Below, piece by piece: positions 8,344-18,733 of a DNA stretch of 35,028 nt (positions within the stretch are counted from its first letter, which is position 1; the number at the start of each line of letters is the position of its first letter). The position numbers and the translations under genes were made by a program. The stretch is from Halobacteriales archaeon SW_7_65_23 (GTDB lineage: Archaea > Halobacteriota > Halobacteria > Halobacteriales > Haloarculaceae). The notes below the pieces were generated by a model. It was given only the letters and a program-made list of their open reading frames with translations, ran no database searches and was not told the origin of the DNA. The stretch covers positions 2,351 through 37,378 of the forward strand of contig PXSQ01000101.1 of assembly GCA_003022725.1 (NCBI GenBank), written 5' to 3'.

Positions 8344-10311
8344 ATGAGTGAGAAGCACAACACGCTCGAATCGCTGAGTGAGGAGTATCGCAACACGATT
8401 CCGGGGGACCTCAGGCAGACGAAGTCGTTCGACTGGTACCTCGAGGAGCTGTACGAGGAGCCCCGGATCGCCCGCAACGCCCACCAGCGGGTGGCGGATA
8501 TGTTCGATTTCTACGGCACCGACTACGACGAAGAGGCGGGCGTCGTCGAGTATGCACTCGCCGCCGAAGACCCCCTCAACGACGGCGAGAACACGTTCTA
8601 CGGGCGAGTGATCCACGAGGCGATGCACGAGTTCGTCAACAAGGTCAAGTCCGGCGCACGCGGCCTCGGGCCGGAGCGGCGGATCCTCCTGCTTTTGGGC
8701 CCGGTCGGGTCTGGCAAGTCCGACTTCGACTCCCAGGTCCGGACGTACTTCGAAGACTACACCAGCAGGGACGAGGGCCGGATGTACACGTTTCGCTGGA
8801 GGAACCTCTGTGACGTGATCCCCGACCAGGATCCGGCCGACGACACCGTCCGGTCGCCGATGAACCAGGATCCGATCGTCCTCCTCCCACAGAAACAGCG
8901 GGACGCGGTGATCGAGGACATCAACGAACGGCTCGACGCGCCGTACACCATCCGCAACGAGCAGGCGCTGGACCCCGCCAGCGAGTTCTACATGGACCGC
9001 CTGCTCGCGCACTACGACGACGACCTCCAGGCCGTCCTGGAGAACCATGTCGAGGTGATCCGCCTGGTCGCCGACGAGAACATGCGCCAGGCGATCGAGA
9101 CGTTCGAACCCAAAGACAAGAAAAACCAGGACGAGACCGAACTCACGGGCGACGTCAACTACTCGAAGATCGCAATCTACGGCGAGTCCGACCCCCGCGC
9201 GTTCGACTACTCGGGGGCGTTCTGTAACGCCAACCGCGGCATCTTCTCCGGCGAGGAGCTGCTGAAACTCCAGCGGGAGTTCCTCTATGACTTCCTGCAC
9301 GCCACCCAGGAGCAGACGATCAAGCCCAAGAACAACCCGCGGATCGACATCGACCAGCTGATCGTCGGGCGGACGAACATGCCCGAGTACCGGGACAAGA
9401 AGGGCGACGAGAAGATGGAGGCGTTCAACGACCGGACCAAGCGGATCAACTTCCCGTACGTGCTTTCCTACGACAACGAGGCCTCCATCTACCGGAAGAT
9501 GCTCCGCAACGCCGACCTGCCGGACATCCAGGTCGAACCCCACACCCTGGAGATGGCCGGGCTGTTCGGCGTTCTGACGCGGATCGAAGAGCCCGACACC
9601 TCGAGCATCGACCTCGTCCAGAAGGCGAAGGCGTACAACGGCGAGATCGACGAGACCGAGGACGTCGACGTCAAGAAACTGCAGGAGGAGGCCGACGAGA
9701 AGACCGACATCGGCGAGGGGATGGACGGCGTCTCGCCACGGTTCATCGGCGACGAGATCGCCGAGGCGATCATGGACTCGATGCACCGCGGCCGCTCGTT
9801 CCTCTCGCCGCTGACGACGTTCAACCACCTCGAAGGGAACCTCGAAAATCACGGCTCGATCTCCGCGGACCTGTTCGAGACGTACTACCGCTATCTGGAA
9901 CTCGTCCGCGAGGAGTACAAAGAGCGCGCCATCGAGGACGTCCGCCATGCGCTGGCGTACGACGTCGACGAGATCCAGCGCCAGGGCGAGAAGTACATGG
10001 ACCACGTCATGGCCTACATCGACGACGACACCGTCGAGGACGAGATCACGGGCCGCCGCCGGGCCCGCGAGGGCTCGTCGTTCGACCCCCAGGACAACGA
10101 CCGCCTGCGCCGCGCACTGGAGCGGAAGCTCTGGGAGGACAAAAAGCACAACATCAACTTCTCGGCACTCGTCTCCAGCGGCGACATGGACGACGAGGAG
10201 CGCAACGAGTGGATCGACGCGCTGATCGAGCAGGGCTACTCCGAGGAGGGCGCCAGGGAAGTGCTGGAGTTCGCCGGCGCCGAGGTCGCAAAGAGCGAGA
10301 TGGAGGAGTGA
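8344..10311 (+). CDS. prkA: PrkA-family serine protein kinase (PrkA paralogue 1)
   Basis: MSEKHNTLESLSEEYRNTIPGDLRQTKSFDWYLEELYEEPRIARNAHQRVADMFDFYG...; Walker A LLGPVGSGKSDFDSQV; PrkA-type C-terminal region. Confidence 0.93.
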   Translation: MSEKHNTLESLSEEYRNTIPGDLRQTKSFDWYLEELYEEPRIARNAHQRVADMFDFYGTDYDEEAGVVEYALAAEDPLNDGENTFYGRVIHEAMHEFVNKVKSGARGLGPERRILLLLGPVGSGKSDFDSQVRTYFEDYTSRDEGRMYTFRWRNLCDVIPDQDPADDTVRSPMNQDPIVLLPQKQRDAVIEDINERLDAPYTIRNEQALDPASEFYMDRLLAHYDDDLQAVLENHVEVIRLVADENMRQAIETFEPKDKKNQDETELTGDVNYSKIAIYGESDPRAFDYSGAFCNANRGIFSGEELLKLQREFLYDFLHATQEQTIKPKNNPRIDIDQLIVGRTNMPEYRDKKGDEKMEAFNDRTKRINFPYVLSYDNEASIYRKMLRNADLPDIQVEPHTLEMAGLFGVLTRIEEPDTSSIDLVQKAKAYNGEIDETEDVDVKKLQEEADEKTDIGEGMDGVSPRFIGDEIAEAIMDSMHRGRSFLSPLTTFNHLEGNLENHGSISADLFETYYRYLELVREEYKERAIEDVRHALAYDVDEIQRQGEKYMDHVMAYIDDDTVEDEITGRRRAREGSSFDPQDNDRLRRALERKLWEDKKHNINFSALVSSGDMDDEERNEWIDALIEQGYSEEGAREVLEFAGAEVAKSEMEE

Positions 10312-10315
10312 GGCC

Positions 10316-12595
10316 GTGCCCGGCGACTCGTACATCGACGCGGCCGACCGGGCGCTGTCGGACACCTACCAGGAGCCACTGGAACTGGAGGCGTACGTCG
10401 ACGTGCTGTTCGAGGAGCCCCACCTGGCGGCCCACGCCTCCAAGTACCTGCTCGACGCCATCGAGCACGCCGGCACCCGGACGGTGATCGAGGAGGGTGA
10501 GGAGAAGCAGCGCTACCGCTTTTTCGACGACCCGTGGAACGACGGCGAGCACGCCATCCTCGGCAACACCGAGGTGCTGAACCGCTTCGTCGACGACCTC
10601 CGCTCGATCGCCGCCGGCCGCGGCAAGGAGGAGAAGATCCTCTGGCTCGACGGCCCGACCGCCACGGGCAAGTCCGAGCTGAAGCGCTGTTTCGTCAACG
10701 GGCTCCGGGAGTACTCCAAGACTGACCAGGGCCGCCGGTACACCCTGGAGTGGAACATCGCCGGCGCGGGCGGCCAGCCCGGACTGACGTACGGCGACGA
10801 GCCCTCGCCCGACGAGGACGACTGGTACGAGAGCCCGGTGCAGTCCCACCCGCTTACGGTGTTCCCGGGCGACGTCCGCGAGGAACTCGTCGCGGAGCTG
10901 AACGACCGTCTCGACGACCACATCCCGATCCGGATCGAGGGCGACCTCGACCCGTTCTGCCGCGAGGCGTACGATTACCTGGAGGAGCAGTACCGTCGCC
11001 AGGGCGCCGAGGATCTGTTCTCGCAGGTCACCGCGCCCGCCCACCTCCGGGTGAAGAACTTCGTCGTCGACGTCGGGCGGGGGATCGGCATCCTCCACTC
11101 CGAGGACGACGGCTCGCCGAAGGAACGCCTCGTCGGCTCCTGGATGGCCGGCATGCTCCGGGAACTCGATTCACGGGGCCGGAAGAACCCGCAGGCCTTT
11201 TCCTACGACGGCGTGCTCTCGCAGGGCAACGGGCTGGTAACGATCGTCGAGGACGCCGCCCAGCACGCCGACCTGCTGCAGAAGCTTTTGAACGTCCCCG
11301 ACGAGGGCCGCGTGAAGCTTGATAAGGGGATCGGGATGGACATCGACACGCAGCTGATCATCATCTCGAACCCGGACCTGGAGGACCAGCTCAATCAGCA
11401 CGCCGAACGCGAGGGCAGCGACCCGCTGAAGGCGCTCAAGCGCCGGCTCGACCGCCACGAGTTCACGTACCTGACGAACCTCTCGCTCGAAGCGGAGCTG
11501 TTGCGGCGCGAACTCACCGACGAGACCAGCGTCTGGGACGCCAACTCCTGGGACCAGCTCGAGGAGTGGATCCGCGCGCCGCTGACGATCGACGTCCGGC
11601 GGGGCAACGACGACGTCGTCTCGCGGGAACTCGCCCCACACGCCGTCGAGGGCGCGGCGATGTACGCCGTCATCACCCGACTGGACGCCACTGACCTGCC
11701 CGAGGACATCTCGCTGGTCGAGAAGGCGCTGCTGTTCGATCGGGGCTACCTCCGGGACGGCGACGAGCGCGTCGACATCGACGACGTCGACTTCGAGGGC
11801 GACGGCACCGACGGCCAGCACGGGATCCCGGTCACGTACACGCGGGACATCATCGCGGACCTGCTGCACGAGGAGTCCGAGCGGTTCCACGAGGAGCTGC
11901 CCGTCGAGGGCGTGCTCATGCCCCGCGACGTGATCAACGCGATGGCCGAGCGGCTCTCGGACGCGCCCGTGTTCTCGACCGCCGAAGCGACGGATTACGA
12001 GGAGCGGATCGCACCCGTCAAGAACTACATCATCTCGCGACAGGAGGAGGACGTGCTGGACGCGATGATGCGGGACAAGCGCGTCGAGGAGGGGACGGTC
12101 GAGGAGTACGTCGAGCACGTCTACGCCTGGTCGGAGGGCGAGCGCATCGAGAACGAGCGCGGCGAGCGCGAGGAGCCCGATCTCCTGAAGATGAAGGTGT
12201 TCGAGATCGAGCACCTCGGCCGGTTTGACGAGGACGACTACAAGGGTGACAAGCCCCACGAGGAGGTCCGGAAGTTCCGCAACGAGAAGATCATCACGGC
12301 GCTGAACCGCCACGCGTGGCGCCACCGCGACGAGGAGTTCCAGGTCTCGGACGTCAACCCCAAGGAGATTCCGGTGATCAAGTCCGTGCTGGGCACCCAC
12401 GACTGGGACGACGTCCGGCGCACGTTCGAGGACTTCGACCCCTACCAGTGGGACAACCCGCCGGGCGGCACCGAGACCGCCGACATCAAGGCCGACACGA
12501 TCGGGAACATGCAGGAGCTGTTCGACTATACGGAGGCCTCCGCGGAACTGACGAGCCGCCACGTCATGAGCCAGGTGAGCTACAAATGGGACTGA
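10316..12595 (+). CDS. Second, divergent PrkA-family kinase (GTG start)
   Basis: 759 aa; Walker [18 protein letters not shown]-terminal [36 protein letters not shown] parallels paralogue 1; starts 4 bp after the first gene ends. Confidence 0.9.
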   Translation: MPGDSYIDAADRALSDTYQEPLELEAYVDVLFEEPHLAAHASKYLLDAIEHAGTRTVIEEGEEKQRYRFFDDPWNDGEHAILGNTEVLNRFVDDLRSIAAGRGKEEKILWLDGPTATGKSELKRCFVNGLREYSKTDQGRRYTLEWNIAGAGGQPGLTYGDEPSPDEDDWYESPVQSHPLTVFPGDVREELVAELNDRLDDHIPIRIEGDLDPFCREAYDYLEEQYRRQGAEDLFSQVTAPAHLRVKNFVVDVGRGIGILHSEDDGSPKERLVGSWMAGMLRELDSRGRKNPQAFSYDGVLSQGNGLVTIVEDAAQHADLLQKLLNVPDEGRVKLDKGIGMDIDTQLIIISNPDLEDQLNQHAEREGSDPLKALKRRLDRHEFTYLTNLSLEAELLRRELTDETSVWDANSWDQLEEWIRAPLTIDVRRGNDDVVSRELAPHAVEGAAMYAVITRLDATDLPEDISLVEKALLFDRGYLRDGDERVDIDDVDFEGDGTDGQHGIPVTYTRDIIADLLHEESERFHEELPVEGVLMPRDVINAMAERLSDAPVFSTAEATDYEERIAPVKNYIISRQEEDVLDAMMRDKRVEEGTVEEYVEHVYAWSEGERIENERGEREEPDLLKMKVFEIEHLGRFDEDDYKGDKPHEEVRKFRNEKIITALNRHAWRHRDEEFQVSDVNPKEIPVIKSVLGTHDWDDVRRTFEDFDPYQWDNPPGGTETADIKADTIGNMQELFDYTEASAELTSRHVMSQVSYKWD

Positions 12596-13902
12596 AAGAC
12601 GACCTCGACAGGTACAGAGAAGTCGGCGAGAACCGCCGGCAGGACCTCGCGGAGTTCATCCAGTACGGCGACCTGGGCAGCAGCCGGCGCGACCAAGTAC
12701 GGATCCCGATCAAGATCATCGACCTGCCGGAGTTCGAGTACGACCAGCGGGACATGGGCGGCGTCGGCCAGGGCGGCGACGGGACGCCCGAGCCCGGCGA
12801 CCCCGTCGGCCAGCCACAGGAGGACGGCGACGAGGACGGCGAGCCCGGCGAGGAGGGCGGCGACCACGAGTACTACGAGATGGACCCCGAGGAGTTCGCC
12901 GAGGAGCTCGACGAGGAACTCGGGCTCGACCTCGACCCCAAGGGCAAGAAGGTGATCGAGGAGACGGAGGGTGACTTCACGGACATCACCCGCACGGGCC
13001 CGACGTCGACGCTTGACTTCGAGCGGCTGTTCAAGAAGGGGCTCAAGCGCAAGCTCGCGATGGACTTCGACGAGGAGTACGTCCGCGAGGCGCTGAAAAT
13101 CGACGGCTGGGGCCCTGCGAAGGTGTTCGAGTGGGCTCGCACCGAGGAGAACCTCCCCGTGTCGCGGCCCTGGATCGAGGAGCAGTACGAGAAGGTCCCC
13201 CGCGACGAACGCGGGATGTACGACAGCCTCGAGGAGATGGAGGAATCGGTCGACCGGACTGACACCGCCCACCGCATCCGGCGGGAGGGCGTCGACCAGA
13301 TCCCGTTCCGCCGCGAGGACGAGCGCTACCGTTATCCCGAGATCATCGAGGAACGGGAGAAGAACGTCGTCGTGGTCAACATCCGCGACGTCTCCGGGAG
13401 CATGCGCAAGAAGAAGCGCGAACTCGTCGAGCGGACGTTCACGCCGCTTGACTGGTACCTCCAGGGCAAGTATGACAACGCCGAGTTCGTCTACATCGCC
13501 CACGACGCCGACGCCTGGGAGGTCGACCGCGAGGAGTTCTTCGGCATCCGCTCGGGCGGCGGGACACGCATCTCCAGCGCATACGAACTCGCGATGAAGC
13601 GGCTGGACGAGGAGTACCCCTGGGCGGACTGGAACCGCTACGTGTTCGCCGCCGGCGACTCCGAGAACTCCAGCAACGACACCGAGGAGAACGTCATCCC
13701 GCTGATGGAACGGATCGACGCCAACCTCCACGCCTACGTCGAGACCCAGCCCTCGGGCAACGCGATCAACGCGACCCACGCCGAGGAGGTCGAACAGCAC
13801 TTCGGGGTCGACAGCAACATCGCCGTGGCGTACGTCTCCAGCCCGGAGGACGTGACAGACGCCATCTACAGCATTCTCAGCACGGAGGACAGCGATGAAT
13901 AA
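12586..13902 (+). CDS. YeaH/DUF444-family protein with VWA-like domain
   Basis: [31 protein letters not shown]...; MIDAS-like DVSGSM in [25 protein letters not shown]; overlaps the 3' end of the second prkA gene. Confidence 0.92.
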   Translation: MGLKDDLDRYREVGENRRQDLAEFIQYGDLGSSRRDQVRIPIKIIDLPEFEYDQRDMGGVGQGGDGTPEPGDPVGQPQEDGDEDGEPGEEGGDHEYYEMDPEEFAEELDEELGLDLDPKGKKVIEETEGDFTDITRTGPTSTLDFERLFKKGLKRKLAMDFDEEYVREALKIDGWGPAKVFEWARTEENLPVSRPWIEEQYEKVPRDERGMYDSLEEMEESVDRTDTAHRIRREGVDQIPFRREDERYRYPEIIEEREKNVVVVNIRDVSGSMRKKKRELVERTFTPLDWYLQGKYDNAEFVYIAHDADAWEVDREEFFGIRSGGGTRISSAYELAMKRLDEEYPWADWNRYVFAAGDSENSSNDTEENVIPLMERIDANLHAYVETQPSGNAINATHAEEVEQHFGVDSNIAVAYVSSPEDVTDAIYSILSTEDSDE

Positions 13903-15895
13903 CACTGCAGACGACATCCGGATGCAACGGGAGGCAGAGGAACTCGAGGAGCCCGTCGAGGAGGCTTCGCGGCTGGCCCGCAAACTGGGCCTGGATCCGT
14001 ACGACGTCAACTACTGGATCGTCGACTACGACGAGATGAACGAGCTGATCGCCTACGGCGGGTTCCAGCAGCGCTACCCCCACTGGCGCTGGGGGATGCA
14101 GTACGACCGCCAGCAAAAGCAGGGCCAGTTCCTCGGCGGCAAGGCGTTCGAGATCGTCAACAACGACAACCCCGCCCACGCATTCCTGCAGATCTCCAAC
14201 AGCCTCGCCGACCAGAAAGCCGTCATCACCCACGTCGAGGCGCACTCGGATTTCTTCGCGAACAACGAGTGGTTCGCGATGTTCAGCCGCGACCCGAACG
14301 CCGCCAGCCTGCTCTCCCGGCACGCTGACAGCATCCGCGAGTACATGCAGGATCCCGAGATCGACCGGGGCGAGGTCGAGCGCTGGATCGACCACGCCCT
14401 CTGTCTGGAGGACAACATCGACCAGCACCGGCGCTACGAGCCGGTCGATCCCGACGGCGATCCCGTCGGCCCCGACCTCGCCGAGATCGACGACCAGCTC
14501 GACGAACTCGACCTCTCCGAGGAAGTCCGCCGGCAGGTGTTCGACGAGGAGTGGCTCGACGACCAGCGCGACGACGACGAGGCCGTCACCTTCCCCGAGG
14601 AGCCCGAGCGCGACATCCTCGCGTTCCTGCAGAAACACGGGAGGCAGTACGACCCCGAGGCCGGCAAGGCCGTCGAGATGGAGGACTGGCAGGAGGAGAT
14701 CCTCGAGATCCTCCGCCGGGAGGCGTACTACTTCGCGCCCCAGAAGATGACGAAGGTGCTCAACGAGGGGTGGGCAAGTTATTGGGAATCTGTCATGATG
14801 TCTGGAGAAAACTTTGCAGGTGCGGACGAGTTTATCACTTATGCCGATCACATGTCAAAGGTATTATCTTCCGGCGGGCTGAACCCCTACAGCCTGGGGC
14901 TGGAGCTGTGGGAGTACGTCGAGAACACCGAAAATCGTCGGCACATCGTCGAACAACTCCTTCGGGTCGAGGGGATCACCTGGCGCAACTTCCACGACAC
15001 GATCGACTTCGAGCAGGGGCTCGACCTGCTGGAGCCCGACGACCTGGTGGCGTCGGTCGACCCCGAGGCTCTCGACGCGATTCCCGCGGGCGATCCTCGG
15101 ATCGACTACGACACGCTCGACGCCGCGCTGAGCGGCGAGGACGTCGACCTCGAAACGTACCCCTGGAAGCTGTTCACCTACTTCGGCCTCGCGGAGCGGC
15201 ACTACTCGCTGGTCCAGCCAGCAAACCGGGGGTACATCGCGCGCATCTCGATGGAGGAGCTCGAGCGGATCTCGCGGTACCTGTTCGACGACGAGCGGTA
15301 CGCGAGCGTCGAGGAGGCGCTCGAAGACGTCGACTACACGGTCGGCTGGGAGCGGATGCGGGAGATCCGCGAGAGCCACAACGACGTGACGTTCATCGAC
15401 GAGTTCCTCACCCAGGAGTTCGTCGACGAGCACGACTACTTCACCTACGAGTACATGCACTCCTCGGACGACTACCGCGCCACCTCGACCGATTACGAGG
15501 ACGTCAAAAAGAAGCTGATGCTGCAGTTCACGAACTTCGGCAAGCCCACCATCGCGGTCGCGGACGGCAACTACCGCAACCGCAACGAACTGCTGCTGGA
15601 GCACCAGTACAACGGCGTCTCGCTCGACGTCGAGCAGGCCAAGGACACGCTCGAACGCGTGTTCGAACTCTGGGGCCGGCCCGTCGCGCTGCGGACGATC
15701 ATCAAGACCTACGACGACCACGACCTCGAAGTGGCCCGCCGGCGCGACCGCGAACCCGAACCCGAGGAGACGGGCTTCGAGATCCGCTACGACGGCATGG
15801 ACTTCGCCGAGGAGGAACTCGACTGGACGGAGGTCGAGCACCTCGCCGCCACCGACGTCGACTACGACACGAAACCTGACGAGTGGCTAGCCTAG
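13895..15895 (+). CDS. SpoVR family protein
   Basis: 666 aa; [47 protein letters not shown]..., [39 protein letters not shown]. Confidence 0.93.
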   Translation: MNNTADDIRMQREAEELEEPVEEASRLARKLGLDPYDVNYWIVDYDEMNELIAYGGFQQRYPHWRWGMQYDRQQKQGQFLGGKAFEIVNNDNPAHAFLQISNSLADQKAVITHVEAHSDFFANNEWFAMFSRDPNAASLLSRHADSIREYMQDPEIDRGEVERWIDHALCLEDNIDQHRRYEPVDPDGDPVGPDLAEIDDQLDELDLSEEVRRQVFDEEWLDDQRDDDEAVTFPEEPERDILAFLQKHGRQYDPEAGKAVEMEDWQEEILEILRREAYYFAPQKMTKVLNEGWASYWESVMMSGENFAGADEFITYADHMSKVLSSGGLNPYSLGLELWEYVENTENRRHIVEQLLRVEGITWRNFHDTIDFEQGLDLLEPDDLVASVDPEALDAIPAGDPRIDYDTLDAALSGEDVDLETYPWKLFTYFGLAERHYSLVQPANRGYIARISMEELERISRYLFDDERYASVEEALEDVDYTVGWERMREIRESHNDVTFIDEFLTQEFVDEHDYFTYEYMHSSDDYRATSTDYEDVKKKLMLQFTNFGKPTIAVADGNYRNRNELLLEHQYNGVSLDVEQAKDTLERVFELWGRPVALRTIIKTYDDHDLEVARRRDREPEPEETGFEIRYDGMDFAEEELDWTEVEHLAATDVDYDTKPDEWLA

Positions 15896-15993
15896 GACCG
15901 ACTACCATTGGATCTTGGACTCGATTGAGACCGAACGCTCCCGGCAGTTCGCGATGAGTGGGAGCTGTGGTGACTGGTGGTACCACTGTGATG

Positions 15994-16303
15994 CAGAAAG
16001 CCCTCGGCACGCTCGCGGTCGCTGAGCGGGATATCCTCACTCGCTGGCGCTCGTTCGGATAGAGCCCGCTCAGCGACCGCGAGCCTGCCTCGCCCTTTCA
16101 GTCCGCCAGGAGTGTTGTTTGGTCGACCGGCAGTTTCATGTTCCACGCGGCGCGCGCTGGCGAGCATGCCCGAGCAGCGAGGGCGACCAGAGGGAGCCCT
16201 CGGAATGCGAGCGGGGAGCGGAAGCGACCCGTGAGCAGCGAGCGCTGCGAGCCATTCTGCGCGAGGTTCTCGCGAGCGGAGCGAGCGGGGGCTTTCAGCA
16301 CTC
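15994..16303. repeat. Composite haloarchaeal intergenic repeat with c[a/t]gaaagccc / gggctttcag ends
   Basis: Left cagaaagccctcg and right cgggggctttcag are inverted; internal cgctcgcggtcgctgagcgg / ccgctcagcgaccgcgag inverted arms and cctttcagtccgcc; no credible ORF. Confidence 0.55.
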
Positions 16304-17762
16304 ACGATACTGCGGCAAGTGAACTACCCCACCCTACCGCGCTCGGGGCTACTCGCCCCTCGCTTGTTGAGGGTGGGGCTTCCTGTTTCTGTGTCGGAGC
16401 TTGCATCCGACGTGGACAGGGCCACTCCTCGACGTCGGCGATGGCGTCGTCGACCCGTCGCTGGATGTCGAGGTACGGACCCAGCGGAATGTCTCGGGTG
16501 TTGACCATCACCCCGACAGTCACCTCGCCTCGCCGTTCGGTATAGGCGAACGACCCGGGATGGGAGCCGGCGAATCTGATCACCTCCGGCGAGCGGCGTG
16601 CCTCCCCGCCCGTCCACAGCCAGTCGAGTTCCGCGACAGCGCGAACGAGCGCGTGACTGCGGGCGATGTGTCCGCCCGCGGCGTCGAACGTCTGCAGGAC
16701 GATCCCATGGGAGGCACACTCGTAGCTGCGTTCGTCGTCGCCCTCGAAGACGTTCGGACAGCGTTCGTCGTCCTCGTACCAGATCTCGTCGGGATGGCGA
16801 TTCTCGGGGCGCGTCCGGCCGAGTTCGATCCCGCCGATCCCCGTGGGGTCAAATAGCGTCGCCTCCAGGTGCTCCTGGTACGAGCGCCCAGTTACCGACT
16901 CGATGACCATCCCGAGCAGGACGTAGCCGAAGTTCGAGTACACGGAGTCGGTGCCGGGCTCGAACTGCAGCGGCTGATCCAGCATGTACCGGACGATGTC
17001 CTCCTTCGCCGGCGGGCCATCGAGCTCCAGCGTCTCCGTGACGACCAGCGGGTTATACAGCGGATTGGCGTGTCTGGACCGGTCCCAGCCGCCGGCGTGG
17101 CTCAGGAGGTGCTCGACGGTCACGTCACGGATTCGTTCGTCAGCGAGTTCGCCACCCGACGGCTCGACGTCCAGCAACGGATACACGCGGTCCGCAAGCG
17201 CCAGGTCGCCGTCGTCGACCAGCCGCAAGATCGCATCCATCGTGAACAGTTTGCTGATGCTGCCGATCCGGAAGAACGCATCCGGATCGACCGGCATCGT
17301 CCGCTCGCGGTCGCCCCAGCCGTAGCCGCGCTGGAAGATGACATCGCCCTCGTGGGCGACGCTCAGCGCACCTGTACTGATGTCGAGATCCGTCATGAAC
17401 TGGACCATCAGCTCGTCGAACACCTGCAGTTCCGGAACCGCCTCGCCGGTGATCGGGAGGTCGGTATCGATCGAGTCTCCCCCGTCGCCATGCGAGCCTT
17501 CTCCGTTGCCATCTGCCGGGTCGTCGCCGTCACTGTCCGTCGAACCGTCGCTGTCACTCCCCCCGCTGGCTGTGTCGGTCGGAGTGGCCGATCCCTCGTC
17601 GGTCTCTGTCGGATCGGATCCCGCATCTCCGGTCGGGGTACCGTCGCTCGGTCCAGTGTCGTCGCTGCCGAGACAGCCCGCGAGGCCGCCTGCTGTTGCG
17701 GCTCCGAGCACGAGGAGCTGCCGTCGGGGAAGCCCATCTGACTCCGTCGAGGACCTTCGCAT
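16302..17762 (-). CDS. Tat-exported lipoprotein of the beta-lactamase/penicillin-binding-protein class C family; C-terminus extended through an inserted mobile-element end
   Basis: MRRSSTESDGLPRRQLLVLGAATAGGLAGCLGSDDTG (RR motif plus LAGC lipobox); SISK in FFRIGSISKLFTMDAILRLVDDGDLALADRV; YSNFGYVLLGMVIESVTG. C-terminal ~25 aa encoded by repeat sequence. Confidence 0.87.
   Translation of the reverse strand: MRRSSTESDGLPRRQLLVLGAATAGGLAGCLGSDDTGPSDGTPTGDAGSDPTETDEGSATPTDTASGGSDSDGSTDSDGDDPADGNGEGSHGDGGDSIDTDLPITGEAVPELQVFDELMVQFMTDLDISTGALSVAHEGDVIFQRGYGWGDRERTMPVDPDAFFRIGSISKLFTMDAILRLVDDGDLALADRVYPLLDVEPSGGELADERIRDVTVEHLLSHAGGWDRSRHANPLYNPLVVTETLELDGPPAKEDIVRYMLDQPLQFEPGTDSVYSNFGYVLLGMVIESVTGRSYQEHLEATLFDPTGIGGIELGRTRPENRHPDEIWYEDDERCPNVFEGDDERSYECASHGIVLQTFDAAGGHIARSHALVRAVAELDWLWTGGEARRSPEVIRFAGSHPGSFAYTERRGEVTVGVMVNTRDIPLGPYLDIQRRVDDAIADVEEWPCPRRMQAPTQKQEAPPSTSEGRVAPSAVGWGSSLAAVS
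16321..16410 (-). mobile_element. IS200/IS605 (IS1341-type) right-end remnant or PATE-like fragment
   Basis: Minus strand: gcaagctccgacacagaaacaggaagccccaccctcaacaagcgaggggcgagtagccccgagcgcggtagggtggggtagttcac; nested hairpin ccccaccct...agggtgggg (16327-16378) with inner ggggc-tactc-gcccc, typical of haloarchaeal tnpB-element ends. Confidence 0.6.
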
Positions 17763-17797
17763 CGTCCGATACGCCGGGTCGAATCGGATTAACCGTT

Positions 17798-17817
17798 TTG
17801 TGAAGCTGTCTTCACAA
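17798..17817. promoter_or_regulatory. Perfect inverted repeat ttgtgaag-ctgt-cttcacaa, candidate operator of the beta-lactamase-family gene
   Basis: 8-bp perfect arms; centred about 45 bp upstream of the minus-strand ATG at 17762, just upstream of TATA-like ggttaatc. Confidence 0.5.
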
Positions 17818-17981
17818 GGCGTCGTACCCATACCAGGTTCCGCGGCGGAAAACGCGTTTCTGGGTTATCGATGCGCTCGTGTTGCAGTCGAGGTCCGCTC
17901 GAACTCCGCGTCCTGCTAGCGGAGAGCGAGAGCCACAGTGTAGCGCAAGTCCGACCGCAGGGGAGGAGTCCCGACCGCCGA

Positions 17982-18215
17982 TCACTCGGTGCCAGCCGGC
18001 GACTCCACCGCGTCGAGCACGATGCCGTCGGCAAACCGGCCCCGCTCCGCCGCTTTCTCTTCGCGAATCTCAGCCAGTCGCTCCGCCGAGACGCCGTGCT
18101 CCGCGCGGAGCGCGTGGACGACTTCGAGCACGTCGGCGAGCTCCTCGATGATGCCTGGAATGTGATCCCGGACCAGTTTGTCGAACCGTTCGGTCTCCGT
18201 GTCGCGCCTGGTCAT
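17982..18215 (-). pseudogene. MazG-like / phosphoribosyl-ATP pyrophosphohydrolase-like protein with internal deletion
   Basis: ...FDKLVRDHIPGIIEELADVLEVVHALRAEHGVSAERLAEIREEKAAERGRFADGIVLDAVES; the block between KLVRDxIP and EELADVLEVV is missing relative to the family pattern. Confidence 0.6.
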
Positions 18216-18254
18216 GGCTGCTGCTGACGCGGCTGAGGAAAAACGACATCGGAA

Positions 18255-18665
18255 TCAACCGCTCGAACTGTCGTACATGTCGTCGAACGCCAGTTCGCCG
18301 CGGATCAGCTCGTTAACGCCGTCCGTCAGCGTCATCTCGCCGAAGACGGTCGCCCGGTAGTACGTGTACAGCCCGTCCTGGCCGCGGTCCGTCCGCTGGC
18401 GTTTCTCGACGAGCCCGACGTCGACCAGTTCGTTGAGGTGGTAGTGCAGCGTGCTGTCGTCGATGTCTAGGGCTGCCTCCAGCTCCGTCGGGCTCATCTC
18501 GCCGCCGTGGACGAGCCGGTACAGGAGCTCGTATCGGGTCCGGTGCCCGACTGCAGCGTGCATGTCGAGGTACTCCTCCAGCGTGAGGACACTGTCCTCG
18601 GGCAGCAGCTCCTCCGGATCGTCCGGCGGCTCCCCGTCGACCGTCCGCGAGTGGTCGGTCGCCAT
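18255..18665 (-). CDS. ArsR-like winged-helix transcriptional regulator
   Basis: HAAVGHRTRYELLYRLVHGGEMSPTELEAALDIDDSTLHYHLNELVDVGLVEKRQRTDRGQDGLYTYYRAT. Confidence 0.88.
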   Translation of the reverse strand: MATDHSRTVDGEPPDDPEELLPEDSVLTLEEYLDMHAAVGHRTRYELLYRLVHGGEMSPTELEAALDIDDSTLHYHLNELVDVGLVEKRQRTDRGQDGLYTYYRATVFGEMTLTDGVNELIRGELAFDDMYDSSSG

Positions 18666-18697
18666 CGTACGTAACCCTACGACGACCAGCGGCTTAG

Positions 18698-18715
18698 TTT
18701 TTGTCAAGCCAAAAA
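18698..18715. promoter_or_regulatory. Inverted repeat tttttg-tcaagc-caaaaa in the divergent intergenic region, candidate operator
   Basis: 6-bp perfect arms between the divergent ArsR-like gene and the 206-aa gene. Confidence 0.45.
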
Positions 18716-18733
18716 ATACTGAAAACACTTCTT

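Noticed and set aside
8182-10365. 727-aa open frame on the minus strand opposite prkA1
   Set aside because: Composition (V/L/R/D-rich, low complexity) is that of an antisense shadow of a GC-rich coding strand; the + strand has clear PrkA motifs.
11171-14010. Long minus-strand ORFs (463 and 476 aa) opposite prkA2 and the yeaH-like gene
   Set aside because: Antisense shadow ORFs caused by strong GC3 bias; no recognisable domain.
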